NCBI GenBank assembly: GCA_964574635.1
Contig: CAZNOG010000003.1
Span: 62,001 to 126,000, forward strand
Length of the DNA: 64,000 nt
Direction: 5' to 3'
Origin: CAZNOG01 sp964574635
GTDB lineage: Bacteria > Bacteroidota > Bacteroidia > Flavobacteriales_D > Cryomorphaceae
The notes below the pieces were generated by a model that did not search any database, was not told where the DNA came from, and saw only the letters and a list, made by a program, of their open reading frames with translations. Below, one piece after another: positions 43,704-52,816 of the stretch. The position numbers and the translations under genes are program-made. Each line of letters opens with the position of its first letter. The first letter of the stretch is position 1.

Positions 43704-44452
43704 GCAAGATCAATGTACTCGTCGTGGAAGACGAGAGTATTGTATCCAAAGACATAAGAAATACGCTGAAGAAATTGGGTTATGACGTCGTTGGAGCCGC
43801 CGCAACCGGCGAAGCGGCCATCGAAATGGCGATGGAACACAAACCCGATATCGTGTTGATGGATATTATGCTCAAAGGAAAACTCACGGGAATAGACGCC
43901 GCGGAAGAAATCCGTGCGAAACTGGATATACCGGTGGTATACCTCACCGCCTATGCCGACGAATCGACGCTGGCAAACGCGAAAGTGACCGAACCTTACG
44001 GATACATCATCAAACCTTTCAAGGAAATAGACATCCACACGTCCATAGAAATGGCCATCTACAAACACCAAAAGGTGTCGGAGGTCAAGAAGGAACGCGA
44101 CATGCTCTACCGAATCGTCGATTCCAAGGGCGGAAAGGATTTCATTTTCGTCAAATCCAATTCGAGATTGGTGAAATTGAAAACCTCCGACATCTATTTC
44201 GTGGAAGCGCTGAAGGATTACGTGGTCATCAACGTATTGAATACCAGGTATACCATCCATTCGACAATGAAAGACATCGAGAAGAAATTGCCCGCGGAAG
44301 ACTTCATCCGCGTCCATCGGTCTTTCATCGTGCGATTGGATAAAATCGCGGCCATCGAACAACCCAATCTCATCCTGGAAAACGACAAAAAAGTCATTCC
44401 CATCGGAGGTTCCTACAAAGACGAGTTGAACAGACGCATCAATTTGGTCTGA
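43700..44452 (+). CDS. LytTR-family response regulator
   Basis: This 250-residue regulator has a receiver domain (1-122): acidic pocket Glu10-Asp11, phospho-acceptor Asp55 in DIVLMDIML and the conserved Lys105 in GYIIKPF. A LytTR DNA-binding domain follows (about 147-250: FIFVKSNSRLVKLKTSDIYFVEALKDYVVI and FIRVHRSFIVRLDKI). It overlaps the kinase gene by 4 bp and should take phosphate from it, then bind direct-repeat operators. No matching operator pair is evident nearby. A bidirectional-looking terminator at 44480-44510 separates it from RNase R. Confidence 0.92.
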   Translation: MSKINVLVVEDESIVSKDIRNTLKKLGYDVVGAAATGEAAIEMAMEHKPDIVLMDIMLKGKLTGIDAAEEIRAKLDIPVVYLTAYADESTLANAKVTEPYGYIIKPFKEIDIHTSIEMAIYKHQKVSEVKKERDMLYRIVDSKGGKDFIFVKSNSRLVKLKTSDIYFVEALKDYVVINVLNTRYTIHSTMKDIEKKLPAEDFIRVHRSFIVRLDKIAAIEQPNLILENDKKVIPIGGSYKDELNRRINLV

Positions 44453-44479
44453 TGCCCTAAGGGATTTACCGCCATTTCC

Positions 44480-44510
44480 GGGGGAGGATTTTTCTCTCCC
44501 CTGAATTTTT
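44480..44510. terminator. terminator hairpin between convergent LytTR and RNase R genes
   Basis: The stem GGGGAG (44481-44486)/CTCCCC (44496-44501) is followed by TGAATTTTTG on the plus strand. The loop is T-rich. Confidence 0.6.
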
Positions 44511-44515
44511 GCGCT

Positions 44516-46705
44516 TTATTCCAAGCGGAAATCCAATTGCTTCAGCAGCAGGTCGGCCGAGTGCACCTTCACGCGCACTTTGTCGCCGAATTCATAGGTG
44601 TCCCGATACTTCCGACCCACCAATCGGTTGTGTTTCTCGTCGAAGGTAAACGTGTCGTGATCGATGGAATTCACCGGCACCATTCCCTCTATTTTGATGT
44701 CGTCCAATTCCACGTACATTCCCCACCGGGTCAAGCCGTTTATTGTGCCGTCGTAAATGCGACCCACCTTGTCCATCATGTATTCCACCTGTTTGTACTT
44801 GATGGAAGCGCGTTCGGCGTCGGTGGCTTTTTTCTCCATGGCCGACGAATGTTTGCAATCCTGCTCCAAATCATCTCTCGAGGGAACCCGCGGCGATTTC
44901 TTGGAGTATTCTTCCACCAAACGGTGAACCATCACGTCGGGGTACCGCCGAATAGGGGAGGTGAAGTGCGTGTAGTAGTCGAACGCCAACCCGTAGTGCC
45001 CGATATTTTCGGTGGAATACACCGCTTTCGACATGGAGCGGATCGACATCACTTTCACCACGTCTTCTTCGGGTTTACCTTCCACTTGTTTGATTAGGTT
45101 GTTCAGCGCGTAGGAGGCGTTTTCCGGTTTGGCGCTTTGCAACTTGTACCCCAATCTTCCCACAAAATCCTTCAACATCAAAAGCTTGTCGGGATCCGGC
45201 AAGTCGTGGATACGGAACACAAAGGGATGACGGGATTTCGCTTCCTGCTCTTTCCCTTTGTCCTTCGGGTTTTTACCGTAGTGAGCCGCCACCCTTTTGT
45301 TGGCGAGGAGCATGAATTCTTCGATCAGGTAGTTGGCCTCCCGCATTTTTTTCTCGTAAATCCGGATGGGTCGGCCTTTTTCGTCCAGCTCGAATTTCAC
45401 TTCCGTACCGCTGAATTCCAAAGCACCCGCGGCGATGCGGTCTTTTCGCATTTTCTGCGCCCTGCGATGTAGTTCCAATACCTCGTCGGCGTACTCGCCC
45501 TTGCGCCCTTCGATGATGGCTTGCGCATCGTCGTAGGTAAACCGTTTATCGCTGTTTATCACTGTTTTTCCAAACCATTCCTTTCGGATTTTTCCCTGGT
45601 CGTCCACGTGAAAAACCGCCGACATGCACAGTTTGTCTTCCCCGGGCCGCAAGGAACACACGTAATTCGAAAGCACTTCGGGCAGCATGGGCACTACCCT
45701 GTCCACGAGGTACACGGAAGTCGCGCGTTTTCGCGCTTCCTTGTCCAGAAGTCCTCCCGGCCGCACATAGTGCGAAACATCGGCGATGTGCACGCCAATT
45801 TCTGTGAGTCCGTCTTCCAATTTCCGTATACTCAGCGCGTCGTCGAAGTCTTTTGCATCGTCGGGGTCGATGGTGAAGGTCGTCACGTCCCGAAAATCCT
45901 TCCTTTTAGCGATTTCTTTTTCGGATATGGTCACGTCGATTTCATCGGCGGCCCGCAATACTTCCTCGGGAAATTCGAACGGCAGCCCGAACTCCACCAA
46001 GATGGCGTGCATTTCCACCTCGTTGTCGCCGGGTTGACCCAACACGGATACCACCTCTCCGAAGGGCGAGGCCGTTTCATCCGTCCAGTCCAGTAATTTA
46101 ACGACGACTTTCTCTCCGTTTTTGGCTCCGTTAATTTTGTTTTTGTCGATAAAAAAATCCACGTGCACCCGTGGGTTGGACGCGACGAAAAACGCGTGGT
46201 TTTTGCTGATTTCAATCACGCCGACGAAGTCTTCGCCGGCGCGGTTCAACACGCCCACTACTTGACCTTCGGCTTGGCCGTAGCGCATTCCCACAATCGA
46301 CACCTGTACACGGTCGCCGTGCAACGCCGTGCCCGACCGCTTCTTCGGAATGTAAATGTCGTCTCCTTCGTCGGGGATCACGTACGCCGCACCCCCTTTG
46401 GTAAAGTCGATAATTCCCTCAATAACGGCGAGTTGATCCGGGTGCAACTTAAATTTGCCCCTTTGGGGTTCCAGAATCATTTCGGTGTCCACCAGCTCGT
46501 TCAAGCATTCCAAGACCAACATTCTGTCCCCCTTGTTCGATGCGCCCAAACGGGAAGATATCTGCTTGTAATTAAATGATTTGGAATAATTTGACCGAAA
46601 GATGGTCATGATGTCACCGAGAATTTGCTTTTTGTTCAATCCTTTCGATGAACCCGGTGATCGCGATTTTTTACTCTTGGTACTTTTTTTTCTTTTTCTA
46701 CTCAT
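44516..46705 (-). CDS. rnr: ribonuclease R
   Basis: This 3'-5' exoribonuclease (729 residues from ATG 46705) degrades structured RNA and works in rRNA quality control. Order of domains: a Lys/Ser/Arg-rich head, a winged-helix-like part (LGASNKGDRMLVLECLNELVD), cold-shock domains, the RNB catalytic core (TIDPDDAKDFDDALSIRKLEDG with the metal-binding Asp cluster; LLANKRVAAHYGK; HYGLAFDYYTHFTSPIRRYPDVMVHR) and a C-terminal S1 domain (VGRIYDGTINGLTRWGMYVEL). Length is slightly below E. coli RNase R. The upstream ATG at 46717 lies inside the -7 box, so 46705 was chosen. It is transcribed alone. Confidence 0.94.
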   Translation of the reverse strand: MSRKRKKSTKSKKSRSPGSSKGLNKKQILGDIMTIFRSNYSKSFNYKQISSRLGASNKGDRMLVLECLNELVDTEMILEPQRGKFKLHPDQLAVIEGIIDFTKGGAAYVIPDEGDDIYIPKKRSGTALHGDRVQVSIVGMRYGQAEGQVVGVLNRAGEDFVGVIEISKNHAFFVASNPRVHVDFFIDKNKINGAKNGEKVVVKLLDWTDETASPFGEVVSVLGQPGDNEVEMHAILVEFGLPFEFPEEVLRAADEIDVTISEKEIAKRKDFRDVTTFTIDPDDAKDFDDALSIRKLEDGLTEIGVHIADVSHYVRPGGLLDKEARKRATSVYLVDRVVPMLPEVLSNYVCSLRPGEDKLCMSAVFHVDDQGKIRKEWFGKTVINSDKRFTYDDAQAIIEGRKGEYADEVLELHRRAQKMRKDRIAAGALEFSGTEVKFELDEKGRPIRIYEKKMREANYLIEEFMLLANKRVAAHYGKNPKDKGKEQEAKSRHPFVFRIHDLPDPDKLLMLKDFVGRLGYKLQSAKPENASYALNNLIKQVEGKPEEDVVKVMSIRSMSKAVYSTENIGHYGLAFDYYTHFTSPIRRYPDVMVHRLVEEYSKKSPRVPSRDDLEQDCKHSSAMEKKATDAERASIKYKQVEYMMDKVGRIYDGTINGLTRWGMYVELDDIKIEGMVPVNSIDHDTFTFDEKHNRLVGRKYRDTYEFGDKVRVKVHSADLLLKQLDFRLE

Positions 46706-46714
46706 ATGATTGTA

Positions 46715-46742
46715 CAAAGGTAGTGATAATGCAAGTCGTCAA
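46715..46742 (-). promoter_or_regulatory. promoter of rnr (-33 TTG and -7 TACCTTTG)
   Basis: Minus strand TTG (46740-46742), 17-bp spacer, TACCTTTG (46715-46722). The ATG at 46705 follows 9 bp later. Confidence 0.65.
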
Positions 46743-47259
46743 GTGTTAAGATTTGATTTTTAACCCGAAAAGGCGGAAGAGCAAACACCGGCTTCACGTG
46801 GAGTTCACCTTCCCGTCACGGATCGGGTTCCTTCGGTGGATGAGTAGGGCGGTTTAGGTTTTTGTGGGTGGTACTCACGCGGGAAATCGTCGGTTGGAAC
46901 GCATTTTTCACCCTTTCCGGAAATTACCGCAAAAACTTCCCGGCAATCGTGTATAAAGTTCTGTTTTACAGTCGTTGATATCATCATTTTGGTGTAACGA
47001 AAATTGCGGGATTTCGTACTCGAATACAGTCCGAAAGACAATGGCGGAGATATAACAACGCACACATGGAACGGTTCTTGGATACCGGGCGCCGGCATTG
47101 CGTCGATCCGGTGAAGCCGGTGGCGGAACTTCCGGCACGTTCCGGGCGAAGCCGGATCCAATGGCATTAAGTAAAAACCACTCGTTGATAAGTTTGAACC
47201 TTTTGCGATATTTGAGACCAAGCGCACCTTATTTTAGCAAAGTGGGGGTACGGAAAAAA
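46718..47259. other. gene-free divergent region of about 540 bp
   Basis: It contains the rnr promoter, one dispersed repeat (46848-46877), and a GC-rich hairpin-forming stretch at about 47088-47160 (GATCCGG...CCGGATC with inner repeats). No ORF there shows a convincing product and no further gene is seen. Confidence 0.55.
46848..46877 (+). repeat. dispersed short intergenic repeat, copy 5
   Basis: GGCGGTTTAGGTTTTTGTGG followed by GTGGTACTCAC. Perfect core; the left half TTTAGG and right ACTC match copy 1. Confidence 0.65.
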
Positions 47260-47805
47260 ATGAAGAATATACTGCTGCTGTTCATCGTATTGGCGTCCTT
47301 ATCCGCATCGGCACAAAAGGAAGAGTTGCCATCGATGGATGAGACGGATACCGGAGCCATGATCAAGGCAAGTTTCTTGTACAATTTCGCCAAGTTGGTC
47401 GATTGGCCCGAAGAATACAAGAAGGGCAACTTCGTCATCTCGGTCATGGGAGGTGAAAACCTTTACCGTGAAATGGTGAAAAAATACAATACTAAACAGA
47501 TTGGAAGCCAACAGATTGAAATCAGAAAATTATCAAAGACCCTCAATATAAGTGAATGCCATCTGCTCTACGTCGGAGCGGAGTGCATTGATCTTCTACC
47601 GGAGATCACCGAAAAGTATCGACACCTGCCCATTTTGATCGTGACCGATGATGAAGGAGCCTTGGACGACGGCGCAATCATCAACATGGTTCCGGTGGAA
47701 AGCGAATGGATGTACGAGTTGAACGTCGAAAATGCGTCTGACAGAAAATTGTTCATCGGTTCCATGCTCCGCAGCATGGCGATCAGAACACAACAAGGAA
47801 AATGA
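47260..47805 (+). CDS. YfiR family (DUF4154) periplasmic protein
   Basis: This 181-residue protein has a signal peptide (MKNILLLFIVLASLSASAQ). The mature part matches YfiR/DUF4154: MIKASFLYNFAKLVDWPEE, ISVMGGENLYREM, CHLLYVGAECIDLLPEI, ILIVTDDEGALDDGAIINMV and a C-terminal RKLFIGSMLRSMAI. In Pseudomonas YfiR is a periplasmic repressor of a diguanylate cyclase; in Bacteroidota, YfiR-like genes commonly precede other signalling proteins. Here it is coupled (ATGA) to a TPR protein and lies upstream of a HAMP-SpoIIE phosphatase, so it may sense envelope state for that enzyme. The start was chosen at the signal peptide; the longer frame reads through GC-rich non-coding sequence. Confidence 0.85.
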   Translation: MKNILLLFIVLASLSASAQKEELPSMDETDTGAMIKASFLYNFAKLVDWPEEYKKGNFVISVMGGENLYREMVKKYNTKQIGSQQIEIRKLSKTLNISECHLLYVGAECIDLLPEITEKYRHLPILIVTDDEGALDDGAIINMVPVESEWMYELNVENASDRKLFIGSMLRSMAIRTQQGK

Positions 47806-48701
47806 ATTATAAATTACATATCGCGTGGCTCTTTTGCTTGATACCGATGCTCCTGTCGGCACAAGTAAACGAGAAAGTGGAGGAAGCTTACCTCCTGTAC
47901 AGCAAAAAAGAGCACCATGCCGCCGCGGAAATTCTCGACGAGGTGGTCGCTTCCGAAAGCGGCGCCAACAACGAAGTGGCTTGGCACATCCGTGGGTTTA
48001 TATACAAAGACCTCTACGTCGAAGCCCAAGACTCTGCCGAGGCTAGCCGATACCGTGACGAAGCCGTGAAATCTTTCAAGACGTCGGCCGACCTCGATGT
48101 AGAAGGGCGAATCACCGACCAAAACCACAAGGCGCTGAACTATTTGGCCATCACTTTTTACCTCGATGCATCCGATATCATCGATCGCCACGATCCCCAA
48201 ACCATCGATTCCGCGGAAGAGACTTTCTTCAGATACGTCGACATCCTCCGCATCCTGGAGCCGGATTCCGTGGTGCAAGAAAAAATCGTCGATTTCTATC
48301 TCGCCATGTCCACCGCACATCGGAAAATCTACGAAGCGGACCGCGAGAACAACGAAAACCACTGGGACCGCTCCAACGAGTACTTTCTGAAAGTACTGGA
48401 AATCGATCCCGAAAGCTTCAGAGCCAATTATTCACTCGCCGTATCCCATTACAACAAAGGCGCGTATAATCTGAGAAAACTCTCCGTACAAGAAGACTTT
48501 CAAGACATCTTCGCCATTCAGAGTATGAGCATGGCCAGCATTCGCACCGCCTTGCCCTTCATGATGAAGGCCAATGAGATAGACCCCGAACGCATCGAAG
48601 CGGTGAGAGGGTTGAAAATCATCTATTTCAACATGAACAAAGAAGAAAAAAGCGAAGAATACAATAAGATCGAAAAGGACCTGAAGGCCGGCGACAAATA
48701 A
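47802..48701 (+). CDS. secreted TPR-like protein
   Basis: This 299-residue protein has a signal peptide (MNYKLHIAWLFCLIPMLLSAQ) and several degenerate tetratricopeptide units (AYLLYSKKEHHAAAEILDEVV, SNEYFLKVLEIDPESFRANYSLAVSHYNKGAY, ALPFMMKANEIDPERIEAVRGLKIIY). Members occur between a YfiR-like gene and a PP2C/SpoIIE phosphatase gene, suggesting a periplasmic adaptor. It starts inside the YfiR stop (ATGA). The gap to the phosphatase gene is 43 bp. No enzymatic motif is visible. Confidence 0.8.
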   Translation: MNYKLHIAWLFCLIPMLLSAQVNEKVEEAYLLYSKKEHHAAAEILDEVVASESGANNEVAWHIRGFIYKDLYVEAQDSAEASRYRDEAVKSFKTSADLDVEGRITDQNHKALNYLAITFYLDASDIIDRHDPQTIDSAEETFFRYVDILRILEPDSVVQEKIVDFYLAMSTAHRKIYEADRENNENHWDRSNEYFLKVLEIDPESFRANYSLAVSHYNKGAYNLRKLSVQEDFQDIFAIQSMSMASIRTALPFMMKANEIDPERIEAVRGLKIIYFNMNKEEKSEEYNKIEKDLKAGDK

Positions 48702-48744
48702 TGACCCCGGAAGCCGGATCATCGGCGAGAATGAAGGTGGTGTA

Positions 48745-50568
48745 ATGAAGCTGAGATTTACCATAAGCCGAAAGATTGCCGCGGGGTTCAGCGTGTTGAT
48801 ACTCTCAACTCTCATCGTGTTTGCATTGACGTCAAACACGCTTTCCACAGCCCGAGACATCAACGACAAAATCAACCAAGTTTACAATCCTTCCCTGTTT
48901 TCCCTCGCTCAGCTCAAGAGCGCGGTGATGCGGTCGAGAACCCTGATCGTTCTTTGGGCTTCCGTGCAATCGCGGGAAGACACCAAGGAAAAACTGTCTT
49001 TGGTGCAATTGGTGGAAAACGAAATTCCGGGCATCAAGGCGGAAATCGACTCCTTGGGGGTGAACTGGACCGACATAGAGCGCCGCAAAAAAGAGCAGAT
49101 GTACACCGACCTCGACGATTTGCTCTCCATGTACGATCAAGTGCAGTCCACATTGGTCGATATGCAGAGCTACGACGACCCGATGGCGCGGTTTTCCATG
49201 AGCGAACTGGTCGAGGAGGACGGGTTGATCTACCGCAAATCCATCGAAGTATTGGATGGGATCAACGAACTCACCGAGGTGCAGAGGCAAAACATCACCA
49301 CCGACAGCGTGGGGATGCTCGCGGCTTTCGACCGACTGGACACCTACCTCACCTACGTCGCCTTCGGCCTGTTCATCATCGGCGTTCTGATCGCCATATT
49401 CACCGCGCGCAGCATCGTAAAACCGGTTCGACGCCTGAGGGACATCCTCTACCTTCTCTCCCAAGGGAAGTTTCCCGATCGGGCCATCGTAAATACGAAT
49501 GATGAAATCGGTGAGATGAGCCGCGCGCTCCAGCGATTGGTGCACGGATTGAAGCAAACCACCGAATACGCGTACAACATCGGGGAAAGCAAATTCGATT
49601 CCGACTTCAAACCCCTTTCCGACGAAGACATCCTTGGCAAGGCCCTCATCTCGATGAGCACCAAGCTAAAAAGAAACGAGCAAGAGCTCGAAAAGCAGGT
49701 GGAAGACCGCACCAAAGAAGTCGTGCAGCAGAAGAACAAAATCGAGAAACAAAACGAACAGCGCAGGGAGCTCCTCGAAAACATCACCGCGAGCATCGTC
49801 TACGCAAAGCATATACAGGACAACATCCTTCCTTCCACGGCGCAAATCAGGGAGTGCCTGCCCGAGAACTTCATCTTCTACGTGCCCAAAGCCATCGTTT
49901 CCGGAGATTTCTACTTCGTGCGCAAGTACGGGTCCAAAGTGGTGGTCGCCGCCGTGGATTGTACGGGTCACGGCGTGCCCGGGGCTTTCATGAGTCTGGT
50001 CGGACATAACGCACTCGACCGCGCCATCACGCTGAACAAAAAAACCCTCGATCCGGCCGATATCTTGACGGATCTGAACAGGTTGTCAACGAAGGCGCTC
50101 AATCGCGAGGTCGGTGCGGGTTCCCAACTCGCAGGCCGCGACGGCATGGATTTGGCCCTGTGCGTGTACGACCCGGGCGCCGGGACTCTGAAATACTCCG
50201 GAGCGTTCAATCCCCTCTACCACATCAGCCATGGAAAATTGAACATTTACAAAGCCGACAAGATCGCCATCGGCTCGCCCGACGCCACCACTTCGAAGTT
50301 CACCACCCACCACATCGAGCTCGAGACCGGCGACATGATCTACATCTTCAGCGATGGATACGTCGACCAGTTCGGTGGCGACAGCGACAGGAAGTTCATG
50401 TACGCCCCCTTCAGAAAAATGCTGTTGGAAATCTGGGACTTGCCTCCGAAAAAGCAAAAAGACAACTTGAACAAAACCATGGACGCGTGGAGGAGAGTAG
50501 GGGGCGACCTGAAAGAACAAGTCGACGACATGTTGATCATCGGCTTCAGGCACACCGCGGCACCGTAG
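48745..50568 (+). CDS. HAMP-domain SpoIIE-type serine/threonine phosphatase
   Basis: This 607-residue membrane receptor has a first membrane helix (about 13-33), an extracytoplasmic helical bundle (about 34-200, rich in Glu/Asp/Gln like chemoreceptor four-helix bundles), a second helix (about 201-221), a HAMP domain (217-272), a coiled coil (about 300-345) and a PP2C-like SpoIIE domain (about 352-605). Metal-binding acids are visible: Asp388 in SGDFYF, Asp405 in AAVDCTGHGVPGA and Asp in YIFSDGYVDQFGG. It should dephosphorylate a phosphoprotein, typically a STAS-domain antagonist, under control of an extracellular or periplasmic signal. The upstream YfiR and TPR proteins are its likely inputs. 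Confidence 0.88.
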   Translation: MKLRFTISRKIAAGFSVLILSTLIVFALTSNTLSTARDINDKINQVYNPSLFSLAQLKSAVMRSRTLIVLWASVQSREDTKEKLSLVQLVENEIPGIKAEIDSLGVNWTDIERRKKEQMYTDLDDLLSMYDQVQSTLVDMQSYDDPMARFSMSELVEEDGLIYRKSIEVLDGINELTEVQRQNITTDSVGMLAAFDRLDTYLTYVAFGLFIIGVLIAIFTARSIVKPVRRLRDILYLLSQGKFPDRAIVNTNDEIGEMSRALQRLVHGLKQTTEYAYNIGESKFDSDFKPLSDEDILGKALISMSTKLKRNEQELEKQVEDRTKEVVQQKNKIEKQNEQRRELLENITASIVYAKHIQDNILPSTAQIRECLPENFIFYVPKAIVSGDFYFVRKYGSKVVVAAVDCTGHGVPGAFMSLVGHNALDRAITLNKKTLDPADILTDLNRLSTKALNREVGAGSQLAGRDGMDLALCVYDPGAGTLKYSGAFNPLYHISHGKLNIYKADKIAIGSPDATTSKFTTHHIELETGDMIYIFSDGYVDQFGGDSDRKFMYAPFRKMLLEIWDLPPKKQKDNLNKTMDAWRRVGGDLKEQVDDMLIIGFRHTAAP

Positions 50569-50672
50569 TCCCGATTCTCACGACTCAGCCTGAGGCGAGC
50601 AAATTTCGTACGACAGCACAAGGTAAACGCGGGATACCAACTTCCCCGGGCGGATAGACTTCCCTAAAGAAC

Positions 50673-51512
50673 TTATTTTCCCCCGGAGAAAGCCCCGAAG
50701 ATGCTGGCCTTGGTCACCTGCCTCGGATTGAGCAACATGGCGGGAATCTGCGCTTTGTTGGTAATGATGTTCTGCACGTAGTTTCCGCCAATGATGTTGG
50801 CCAGACTCGAACCGGGAAGGTTCATGATGGAGATCAAATCGGCGTCCAATTCCACGGCGTAATCGATAATGGCATCGTCGAAATCGCCTTTGTATTCGGC
50901 GATACGCGTGGTGTGGGGAATTTCCATTTGATCGAAAAACGCCCGCGCGCTGTGCAGGTTTCGGGTGACTTGGTTTTTCAAAAACTCGTCGGTTTCATCG
51001 GGTACGATGATGTGGATACGGCTGTCGAAGTACTTGGCCATGTCGGCCACCAAGTCGAGCTTTTGTTTGGTTTCCTTGTTGAGGTCCAACGGCACGACGA
51101 TGTCGTCGTAACCGTTTTCGCGGATGGGCCGCTCCTGTACGATGATAAACGGCGTGTTGGCGTTGGTCACAATGCGCAATGCCCGCCCACCGGTGATGAA
51201 TTGCAATCCGCGAAGCCCTTGGGTACCCATGATGACCAAAGTGGCTTCGAGCTCTTCAGCCATGTCGCCGATGTCCTCGAAGATGGTTCCGACACGAGCC
51301 ACGGTAATCACGTCGAATCCGTACTCTTGTCTGGCGCGTTCTTTGGCGATTTTCAATTTCGCCCGGGCCTCGGCCAGCATATCGCTTTTGTGAACCACGT
51401 GCAACATGCATACTTCCGCGTTCGCGTTGGTGGCGACTTTAATGGCATGGTTCAAAGCGTTTTCTCCGACTTTCGAAAAATCGGTGGGAACCAAAATGAG
51501 TTTTTTATCCAT
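50673..51512 (-). CDS. tandem universal stress protein
   Basis: This 279-residue cytoplasmic protein has two UspA domains. The first (1-145) has KKLILVPTDFSKVGENAL, then LVIMGTQGLRGLQFITGGRALRIV, which preserves a glycine-rich ATP-binding loop; the second (about 150-265) has DDIVVPLDLNKETKQKL and a weaker loop (NLPGSSLANIIGGNYVQNII). Such tandem Usp proteins are induced by stress or starvation, often binding nucleotides. ATG 51512 starts at MDKKLILVP; the longer frame has no homology. A near -7 box (minus strand TATCTTTA) lies at 51553-51560. It converges with the SpoIIE gene. Confidence 0.9.
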   Translation of the reverse strand: MDKKLILVPTDFSKVGENALNHAIKVATNANAEVCMLHVVHKSDMLAEARAKLKIAKERARQEYGFDVITVARVGTIFEDIGDMAEELEATLVIMGTQGLRGLQFITGGRALRIVTNANTPFIIVQERPIRENGYDDIVVPLDLNKETKQKLDLVADMAKYFDSRIHIIVPDETDEFLKNQVTRNLHSARAFFDQMEIPHTTRIAEYKGDFDDAIIDYAVELDADLISIMNLPGSSLANIIGGNYVQNIITNKAQIPAMLLNPRQVTKASIFGAFSGGK

Positions 51513-51675
51513 GGCTACTTTGTCTTGATTTGGATTCGACGGCGTTTGCCGGTAAAGATAGTTCAAACACCGCGTATTATTTCATTCGAAACGAATTCGC
51601 GGGCTCAAAACCTCCGGACCATCGTCGAAATTTGCCCGTACAAACAAAAAAAGGGAGGCCGAAGCCATCCCTTTG

Positions 51676-51749
51676 CTCCCCCTCTTGGGCTCGAACCAAG
51701 GACCCTCTGATTAACAGTCAGATGCTCTAACCAACTGAGCTAAGGGGGA
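51676..51749 (-). tRNA. tRNA-Asn (anticodon GUU)
   Basis: A 74-nt cloverleaf on the minus strand. The acceptor is TCCCCCT/AGGGGGA and the D loop contains AGTTGGTTAGA. The anticodon stem TCTGA/TCAGA encloses CTGTTAA with anticodon GTT, and the T arm contains GGTTCGAGCC. Discriminator G. CCA is not encoded. Confidence 0.95.
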
Positions 51750-51860
51750 TTAAAAAAACAAAATTCCGTTCAATACCGCAGCTGACTCATCCCTCGGTCG
51801 GTATGACAACCGCTGCAAATTTCAGTGTGCAAGAATACGGCAAAACTTACATTTTACCAA

Positions 51861-51868
51861 TACCTTTG
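51861..51868 (+). promoter_or_regulatory. -7 promoter element of the PfkB-family kinase gene
   Basis: TACCTTTG, 15 bp before ATG 51884. It excludes the longer in-frame start at 51803. Confidence 0.65.
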
Positions 51869-51883
51869 CCAAAAATTTTGAGC

Positions 51884-52810
51884 ATGAGTTTAATCGTAGT
51901 TGGTACAGTTGCATTCGACAAGATTTCCACGCCCTTCGGGCAGACCGATAAAGTAGTGGGGGGTGCGGCGACCTACATCAGCCTGGCCGCCTCTTACCTT
52001 ACAGACAATGTGCAATTGGTCTCCGTGGTGGGCGATGACTTCCCCAAGGAGTTTCTGGACGAAATGAGATCGCGAAACATCGACACCGAGGGGTTGCAAA
52101 TCCTGGAAGGACGGAAATCCTTTTTCTGGGAAGGGAAGTACCATTACGACATGAACACCCGCGATACGCTGGACACCCAACTCAACGTGCTTGCCGATTT
52201 CAAACCGGTGGTTCCGAACTCGTACAAGGACTGCGATTTCTTGATGCTCGGAAACTTGGACCCGGGAGTTCAAATGCAGGTGATGGAGCAATTGCCGATA
52301 CGGCCGAAACTCGTGGTTCTCGACACCATGAATTTCTGGATGGAAAACACCCTCGACCAGCTGATGAAGAGCATCGCAAAAGTGGACGTTCTGGCCATCA
52401 ACGACGAGGAGGCGAGGCAACTCAGCGGGGAGTACTCCCTGGTGAAGGCGGCACGGAAGATCATGACCATGGGCCCGAAGTACGTAGTCATCAAAAAAGG
52501 TGAAAACGGGGCATTGCTCATGGATCGGTCGCAAATGTTTTTCGCACCGGCCCTTCCGTTGGAAAACGTCATGGATCCCACCGGAGCGGGCGATACCTTT
52601 GCGGGAGGGTTCATCGGCTATCTGGCCTCCACGAGGGATTTGTCTTTCGACAACATGAAGCGCGCGGTGATCATGGGCTCCGCTTTGGCGAGCTTTACCG
52701 TGGAAAAGTTCGGTACGGAAGCGTTGTTGGATTTGGACCGCAACGCCATCCGCGAGCGATTGGAATTCTTCAGCCGACTGGTCGATTTCGGTTCGGTACC
52801 GGTGGAGTAA
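51884..52810 (+). CDS. PfkB/ribokinase-family sugar or nucleoside kinase
   Basis: This 308-residue kinase has the PfkB features: GGAATYISLAASYL near the substrate site (about 27-40), a NDEEARQLSG segment and the C-terminal signature DPTGAGDTFAGGFIGYL, whose GAGD Asp is the catalytic base. Similar single-copy kinases are widespread in Bacteroidota, where the substrate has not been defined to my knowledge; ribose, fructose 6-phosphate or adenosine cannot be told apart here. Start 51884 follows a -7 box. It converges with rnhA across 6 bp. Confidence 0.88.
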   Translation: MSLIVVGTVAFDKISTPFGQTDKVVGGAATYISLAASYLTDNVQLVSVVGDDFPKEFLDEMRSRNIDTEGLQILEGRKSFFWEGKYHYDMNTRDTLDTQLNVLADFKPVVPNSYKDCDFLMLGNLDPGVQMQVMEQLPIRPKLVVLDTMNFWMENTLDQLMKSIAKVDVLAINDEEARQLSGEYSLVKAARKIMTMGPKYVVIKKGENGALLMDRSQMFFAPALPLENVMDPTGAGDTFAGGFIGYLASTRDLSFDNMKRAVIMGSALASFTVEKFGTEALLDLDRNAIRERLEFFSRLVDFGSVPVE

Positions 52811-52816
52811 GGAGGT

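Noticed and set aside
47088..47160. A fourth copy of the GC-rich hairpin element upstream of the YfiR gene
   Set aside because: It has GC stems but lacks the GGCATCC and AGATA boxes shared by the other three.
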